Of a DNA stretch of 64,000 nt, positions 57,401-64,000 are shown piece by piece. The number at the start of each line of letters is the position of its first letter. The stretch's first letter is position 1. The notes under the pieces are model-generated. The model worked only from the letters and a program-made list of their open reading frames with translations, searched no databases and was not told the origin of the DNA. Source of the DNA: Motacilla alba alba (taxonomy: Eukaryota > Chordata > Aves > Passeriformes > Motacillidae); the NCBI RefSeq assembly GCF_015832195.1, contig NC_052018.1, forward strand, positions 38,321,052 to 38,385,051. The letters are read 5' to 3'. Made by a program: the position numbers and the translations under genes.

Positions 57401-59896
57401 TCCATTGAGAGGGTAGGCTAACTTTATCCTGCCTTTTGGGCTGCATTTCTTGATCTCTGCTTAATGAAAGTATACAGGTCAGAAGCATTTTGGTCTTTAT
57501 TCTAGTATAATATTCTTCCTCTAGCTTCTCTCTGTGGCTTTCTTACAGATGGTTTTACATTCATGTTTTATTTGTTATGGCTTCCTGACACCTCCTTTTA
57601 AACTTTTAGCCAACTTCTCATTGCCTATCTATGCTAATTAATTGACAACTTTTTTATGGTTTTGAAACAACTATATTTGAGCTAGCTTGAAAATGAGTTA
57701 AAGAATTCAATTCATCCTTAAGTACAAGACAAATTAGGGAATTAAATTGCAAAAAAAAACCAACAAAAAACTCCATAACAACAGGATTAAAAATATAACG
57801 ACAATAACAATAATAATAAACTACTTCAGGGTGTTTTTCTGCTAGCAATCTGCTTCTTGCCACTGAATCTCTAACGAAGTCTTTCATGGCAAGGACACTT
57901 TTTGCAGCATTTTCAGGCAACTATATACCAAGTCCTGAATGACTTGAGCATGCATAATCCCTACTGTATCACTCCAGGTTTCAAAGAAGCATCACTTGAC
58001 AGAATCATTATTTCCATAATATATTACACAGGGGGGATACAGACTGTTCAAAACACCATTTGCTATCAACTTTCTGATATACCTCATCTCTTCTTTTTCT
58101 CCTTCCTGCTGACACAACATCCAATGCATCAAACACACACAGCCTCTCAGGGCTAACAGGCAGATGTACCTACACATGCAGCATAAGAAAGTACTTTGAG
58201 AATGACAGGCCCTCAGCACACTCATTCACCTTTTTTAAATGCTTCAAATATACCATTCAGCAAAAGAAAAAATTGATTTTCCCCAGGTTTCAACATCACA
58301 GCCACTGAGAAATATAACTGTGCTGGGTTTTACTGATAAAGCCTTCAAGTTATATAGATTTCAAGCTGGTCATCATTTTCAGATCAAGTTATATAAAAAG
58401 TTAAAACTGAGGTGACAAAAAGAGCAGGATATTCCAAGGATATATTCTCTTTCAGATAGAATATTGCATCTGGTAGACTGATGTGTTCCATCCATACTGC
58501 TAAGCCAAGCATATGGTACATTACTAAAATTTGCAAATATTAAGGTCTAGAATACTGTAGCAATTATTTTGGAAATTGCTGCTTTTAGTCCAGAGTCATT
58601 TGAAAATTCTGAATTATAATACTGCTCATGCCTTTAATCCCTATCTTTAGCTATTCTCCGGTTCTCAAGACTAATATTTTCCTTGATCCGTAGTGTGCTT
58701 TCCAGAAGGCAAAGACAGGTCTGCCTGAACACATCACCACCAAAAACACAAAGCAAAACAACAAACTCCTAAACAAACAAAACCCAAAACCAATCAAATG
58801 AAAATGCCAAGCAAACATCAACAACCAAAAAAACCCAAACAATAGAAACTGCAAAATTAAAATATGTGAAGCTGGACTTTAACATATAAGAGGAATTAGG
58901 CATAATGTACCAATTGCTACCACAAAATCAGCTGTAAACATCTATTTACTGAAAAAAGGTAAGTCAGCAAAAGGAACATACCTATCCATATCTCAGTGAT
59001 TTCCTAAAGTCCTGAATATTGAATATGTCTCAATTCCATCAACAGCATCAGTCATGGAGACTTTTAATTCGATACTTTTAAAATAGTGTCTCTAGAAGCA
59101 GCATTCTGTGCGTTTAGTAGTTCATATATACGGAAAAAAATACTCCAAATTCTTAGAAATAAGGGTTTAGAATCTGGCAGTCACACTTCATACAGAAAAT
59201 TTCATAAATTAACAGGAGTACAGGCTCTTTGTGCAGGACTAAACCCTGTATTAACAAATTCTACCAAATTTATGCTTGCAACTCCAGCTTCATGACTTGT
59301 CATACAAATTTTAAAGAGGGAATGGGCTATCAGACTTCCTTTTTTAATTATTATTTCCTATCTTACAACAGCAATAATGTGCTGAAGTCAAGCTGAGCTT
59401 CCTTTTGTACTTGCTAAATTCAAAACACTAACACTGCCACTTTGATAACACCCTTACTGCACTTCGTAAAGGACAACTTGGATTTTGGCATCTTTTATTT
59501 TCATACCATGAAGATACGCAAGAATCATTCAAAATCCCCAGCTTTTCCTACAGCAGGCACGAGATCAATTTTACATCCCTGTAAAACTGTATCTTAGGGC
59601 CCAATATAAGTTTTACATGACATAAAACATTTTTCTGCAACAGTGTTCTACAGCAGTTGAAGGGTGTTTTGAGTATTGAGCCTGAAGGGGACATTGCCAA
59701 CAGATGCAAAACATAGAAAAACAGGGATATTGGCATCCCAATGATTATAACCTACTCTGTTATTTCTTTTTAACATGTCTTTGCTGTGTCCTTTTTTAGC
59801 AGAAATCTTTGGATAACAGAGTTGTTTTTCCTCTACATCTATTTTAAGTGAGACTGTAATCTGACATTTTATCAACAACAAATGTAAAATGAATGC

Positions 59897-59951
<55 letters not shown>

Positions 59952-59997
59952 TATATGCACTGATACATATGCTATATATATGTATATATGCATATGA
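59897..59997. repeat. (GT)n(AT)n compound microsatellite in intron 5
   Basis: GT repeats at 59897-59910 are followed by about 16 AT units to 59942, then degenerate ATATATG/CATATA blocks to about 59997. Confidence 0.95.
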
Positions 59998-62540
59998 AAA
60001 TAGTAGCAGAAAATTATACTGTTGTTAGCTCTTAAATGGTTGCTCAGGAAGAGAATACAAAACTCCCCAAACTCTATTACAGTCCTGCACCCAGATTACC
60101 CAAAGGGCACCTTTCTGCACTGATTTGCTCCCGGGAGAAAGAGTGAAAGTGAAGTCATAACCTGGCCTCCAACCATGTTCTGGTTTGCTCTCAAGGGAAA
60201 CAGGTGTCAGAATTGCCAAAATTACTAAATAATAGTGGAAGACAAACAGATTATACACCTTGAAGAATTGCAGCTGCTGCTGTCAGGGATCTGGGGGTTA
60301 GCATGTGGCACCACACTGGTTTTTGTGCTGGTCTGAAACAGGACACCTCAGGATATATGCCCTCCCTTGCTTCAGGACACAAGCCTTTGTTTACTTCTAT
60401 AGAACTGTCTGATGCAAAAACAGCCTTGACCAGATTTCTGGTACTGGGCAAATTTTAACGCTTTACTGTGCAGCTATTTCCCTTTTATATTCTGTTTCTT
60501 AGAAAGATACAAAAGCTTTTCTACAAGAAAGAAAAAAAAAATTAATTATTCAAATTATTAGAAATTTCAAAGCACTGTACTATTGCACTCACTCGAGTGC
60601 TACTAAAGCCATGATAGAAAATTACCGCAGCTTGTCCTTGAAATGCTTTGAAAAAAAATGCCGACATTTCACTTCATGTTTACACTAATATGCACAATAA
60701 TTTTAATGTTATTCTATATCATAATTCATGCAAAAAGATAACAGAAAATATCAGGATAGCTCTTATACTGAAAACCATTAAATGTATTGATAGATGTTCA
60801 CAAGATTTTCTGTTTTGTTACAGTGCATTTCTCTCCCCTCAGTTAAGCCTCCACATGACAAAGCAACCCATGATAAAAGGTTATTGAGTACCACTGTATT
60901 ATGCCATTAGTACCCATTGCTTTGGATCAATGGCAGAGAAATTCCCCACTGTGTTTACAAGCTGTACCATTCAAAAAAAGACCCAAATAAATCAGATATT
61001 TTACACTAACAATATCCTACAGAGAAACCTTTTTAACTTCCTTGCTGACACACTTTACTTTCCAGCTCATAAATATAACACATTGCGCTTACAGTGTTGG
61101 GTAAGCCATCAGCAGAGGCACACACAGTTGCTCTGAGCCACCTGGGGACGTCACGAGTACATGGGAACAGGCAAGGTAGTCAAGTAATACTTGACTGCAT
61201 TACTCCATCACATGTTTTGCCATTACTTTTATGGCTGAGAAACTCTCAAAATACTTGCTGATCTACAGAGAGGAACAAAAGCAGTAGTTGCCCAAACTGT
61301 TGAATATAAATTAAAAAATAGAATAAAAAAATATACTGAGTGGGAAGGGACCCATGAGGAAAAAAACAATAAATACATTATGATCTCCCCTAATATCACT
61401 AGCAAATTTCTAAGAATGCTTATGCTCCAATAACATTATTACCAAATATGTAGTGATTTGCTAATTGTCCATATATTTTAAACATCTGATGCATTTGAAA
61501 TACATAATGGTTAGGTAATTCCTTTATTGAACTCAAAGCTTAGCAGTTGGATCAGTTCTGTATGCTGTCTATTCTGGCAAAATTCTGGGGAGGGAAGCCC
61601 ACAGAAAGAAAGAAAAAGAATCTACCAGAAAGAAATGAAACAGTTAGGAAAGATCGGGCTGACAGCTTGTCTATCATGTTTTGATTTTTTTTCCTGGTCA
61701 CAGTCTACATCTAGACCCATTCTATGAACTCCCCTGTTTCTTCTGCCTGACATTTGGTACAAATATTACTGTTATGTCTGCATCTCATTTCTTTGAAAAC
61801 TGGCAACTTGGGCATCAATCAGTGCTGAACGGATGCTGAGTTGCGTAACAAGTGACAACGTTGTCTCCCAAGATATCCACAACTCTTGTTTTGTGAATAA
61901 GTTTTGACATGTCAGGCACAAACCTGATTCTTACAAATGTGTTAGAGTAACAAACCAGCCTTACAAATAACAGAGAGGGGCTTTTGTTCTCCTGAAGCAT
62001 TTGTTTTCCTTCGCAAAAGAAATATTTCTATGTTAATGAGCTTTTGCTCTTGTCCTGTGTTATTTTGTGATTCATCTTTCATAACTTTTTCTATATTTTT
62101 TTTTTTTTAGAGAAACATCTGCCACCAGCCTTGCAGTAAATCCTTGGCACACAGATATCATTCTTCATTAAAGAAAACAAAACACCACAAAACTCTCCAA
62201 AGATGAGGATACTCTTTTCCCTGGTGGGATACTCAGACACATAATGTTCTCCTTCTGTCTCCAGTCATCTCTGCTGGCAAGTGTCAATTACAGACATAGG
62301 TTTTAGGGAACAGAAGGATAAAAACCAATTTACAAATACTTTTCTCTGGAAGCAGACAGGTGTAATGACTGAGACTGTTTGCTGTAATTGAATTTCATGC
62401 TGTCATCTATTCAGTCACAAATAGATGTCAGCTTCAAGGATGCTACACATGGGAAAAAAACCAAAACAACAAAATCCCCTTAATACATTCTTATTGCTGC
62501 TTCATAGCTGAGTTTGCCACTCTAGTTTGACTTCAGAAAA

Positions 62541-62580
62541 GAAATTTTTACTTTTAGAGAAGAATTTTTACTTTTAGAGG
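62541..62580. repeat. Tandem duplication, two 20-bp units
   Basis: Both units contain AATTTTTACTTTTAGAG. It lies in intron 5. Confidence 0.8.
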
Positions 62581-64000
62581 TGACTTACAATAGTGGCCTT
62601 GGAGGCCTGTGGAGTGGTTAGATTATGTTTATTTAGTGTAAGATATCCAAGACAAAACAGAGTGAATTCCAGCCTCGTAACAATGCATTTTGTTTCAGAC
62701 ACGGCCAACCAAAATCTGGAAACAAAGTGCCATGCCAAAAAAATTAAAAACAGTTGATCAAATATTAACAAAACCCATATAAATATTATATAAAGATGTC
62801 AGCACAAAACAATAATTATGCGCCAGAGGTTTGATCAAATTGATGCTTCCAAAGATATAATTGTTCTGTAGGGAAAAAAATATTACTCTACTAACATTCC
62901 TCAAATATGTAACAACTTCTGTTCCAGCCTTCCAAATTCCTGTGAAATGCATCATAATAGCACTGCTAAAAATGAGCATATTTCTGAAAGCAGCATGGGA
63001 AGTACTCACAGGGAATACAGGAAGAACTTCATGCAAGAACAGTTTTCATTTTCTCTCATGTTATGAGCTGTTTTTTACCAAAGAGCAATAAATCTCTAGA
63101 ATTTAGGAAGAAGGATAAATATCCGTTTGGGAATCTCTGCTACAGTGATAAATACCAGAAGTAAGGCTGAAGTTATTGACTATGCTCAGGAGGGAAAGTC
63201 ATGTCCATGAGGAGAAGGTCAGGCACAGCAGACAGCCCCTGATTCCCTAGGTCAGGACTTGTAGAGGAAGCAGTTTCACCGGCCAGAGAGAGGTCACCGC
63301 TGTGGAGAACTGCCACTGACAAAAACACAATATTCAAAATTTCTCCTGATGGACAAAAATTCACATACGTTCTGTCAGCTGAGAAAAAATCCATTTGATA
63401 CAATGTTGATTGTCCCAAATGAAGTAATTTTGGATGTCTGCATAAACTGTTTGAAAAATACTCTTGTGCAAATGCAGAGGGAAAACCCCTTATCTTCAGG
63501 GGAATGTATTTTGTGTAGCAAAGCTATTTGCTTGATTTGACAATACAACACAAATTAACATTTCACTATTCAACAGCAAAAACTAATTTAGACATAATGT
63601 GCATATTTCCTTAAAAATATAGCAAACAAATCTTGTATGAAAATATTTTAATTTTTTTTATTTTCTTTTTTACACCAAATAAATTAAAACTTGTAATATA
63701 GTTATAGGGCTTATGCAACTACATATGATAAAATATGATTTTTAAAAAATGTATCCCTACTATCTATTACAGAAAGAGTAGACTCTGTACATAATTTCAA
63801 AAAGATCTTAAATATTCTTCCCTTTGAGTAGACATTAGATCCTAAAACTTCTTACTGCTTATAGCAACTTTGGATTTGGGGAATTTTTTTTGTTGTTGTT
63901 ATTTGAGAACATGTTATGGTTTAATGCTTCTCCAGGTTCTGCTTACCAGAAAACTTTGCTCAAAGACTTGTCTGACACAGAAATGTATTAAGCTGGAAAC

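Larger units (their letters stand above)
54493..64000 (-). other. EPHA7: EPHA7 intron 5 (partial), no exon seen
   Basis: At least 9.5 kb upstream of exon 6. I looked for the FN3-1 exon (expected words such as WSPPADNGGRNDVTY and VMDLLAHANYTFE on the minus strand) and did not find it, so it should lie beyond the window. A compound microsatellite and a 20-bp tandem repeat are present. Confidence 0.7.

Noticed and set aside
57654..57920. Minus-strand frame starting MPENAAKSVLAMKDF in intron 5, exon-like at first sight
   Set aside because: It does not match any EphA7 segment, degenerates into a low-complexity run after about 40 codons, and has no convincing splice sites.
59086..59295. Plus-strand 69-codon frame considered as a small gene in intron 5
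   Set aside because: No recognisable motif and within chance length.

Overview
The window is vertebrate nuclear DNA, almost certainly from a bird. It is AT-rich and carries GT-AG-split coding exons, several CR1 (chicken repeat 1) LINE copies that end in the typical ATTCTATGATTCT tail, and weak relics of MIR/L2-like elements. The intron sizes (0.6 to 7.4 kb for the introns bounded on both sides) are compact, as is usual for a bird. No prokaryotic, viral or CRISPR feature was seen.

One gene is supported: EPHA7 (ephrin type-A receptor 7), on the minus strand. Twelve consecutive coding exons lie between 54492 (5' side) and 23849 (stop codon). They correspond to exons 6-17 of the usual 17-exon EPHA gene layout. 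Together they encode 552 residues: the second fibronectin type III domain, the transmembrane helix, the juxtamembrane segment with its two regulatory tyrosines, the complete tyrosine kinase domain, the SAM domain and the C-terminal PDZ ligand GIQV. Every junction uses GT/AG and the reading phase closes at every join. The signal peptide, ephrin-binding domain, Cys-rich region and first FN3 domain were not found and should lie beyond 64000.

Layout in plus coordinates: 1-20764 is intergenic sequence downstream of the gene, with a 2.6 kb decayed CR1 (2640-5212), a CR1 tail (17238-17396), L2-like and possible L1-like relics, and microsatellites. 20765-23848 is the probable 3' UTR region, with several candidate poly(A) signals. 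23849-54492 is the EPHA7 exon/intron region. Its intron 7 holds a second long CR1 (44182-46135) inserted in the same sense as the gene. 54493-64000 is intron 5 with no coding exon seen.

No new multi-gene system is evident. The items most worth a second look are a short exon 7/exon 8 join that omits a five-residue insert I recall from human EphA7, a 17-bp-arm hairpin in intron 16, a pair of related 150-bp repeats in intron 6, and an L1-like reverse transcriptase relic in a genome type where L1 is scarce. Residue numbers below count from the first residue encoded in the window (1-552). Adding about 446 gives human EphA7 numbering for the cytoplasmic part.
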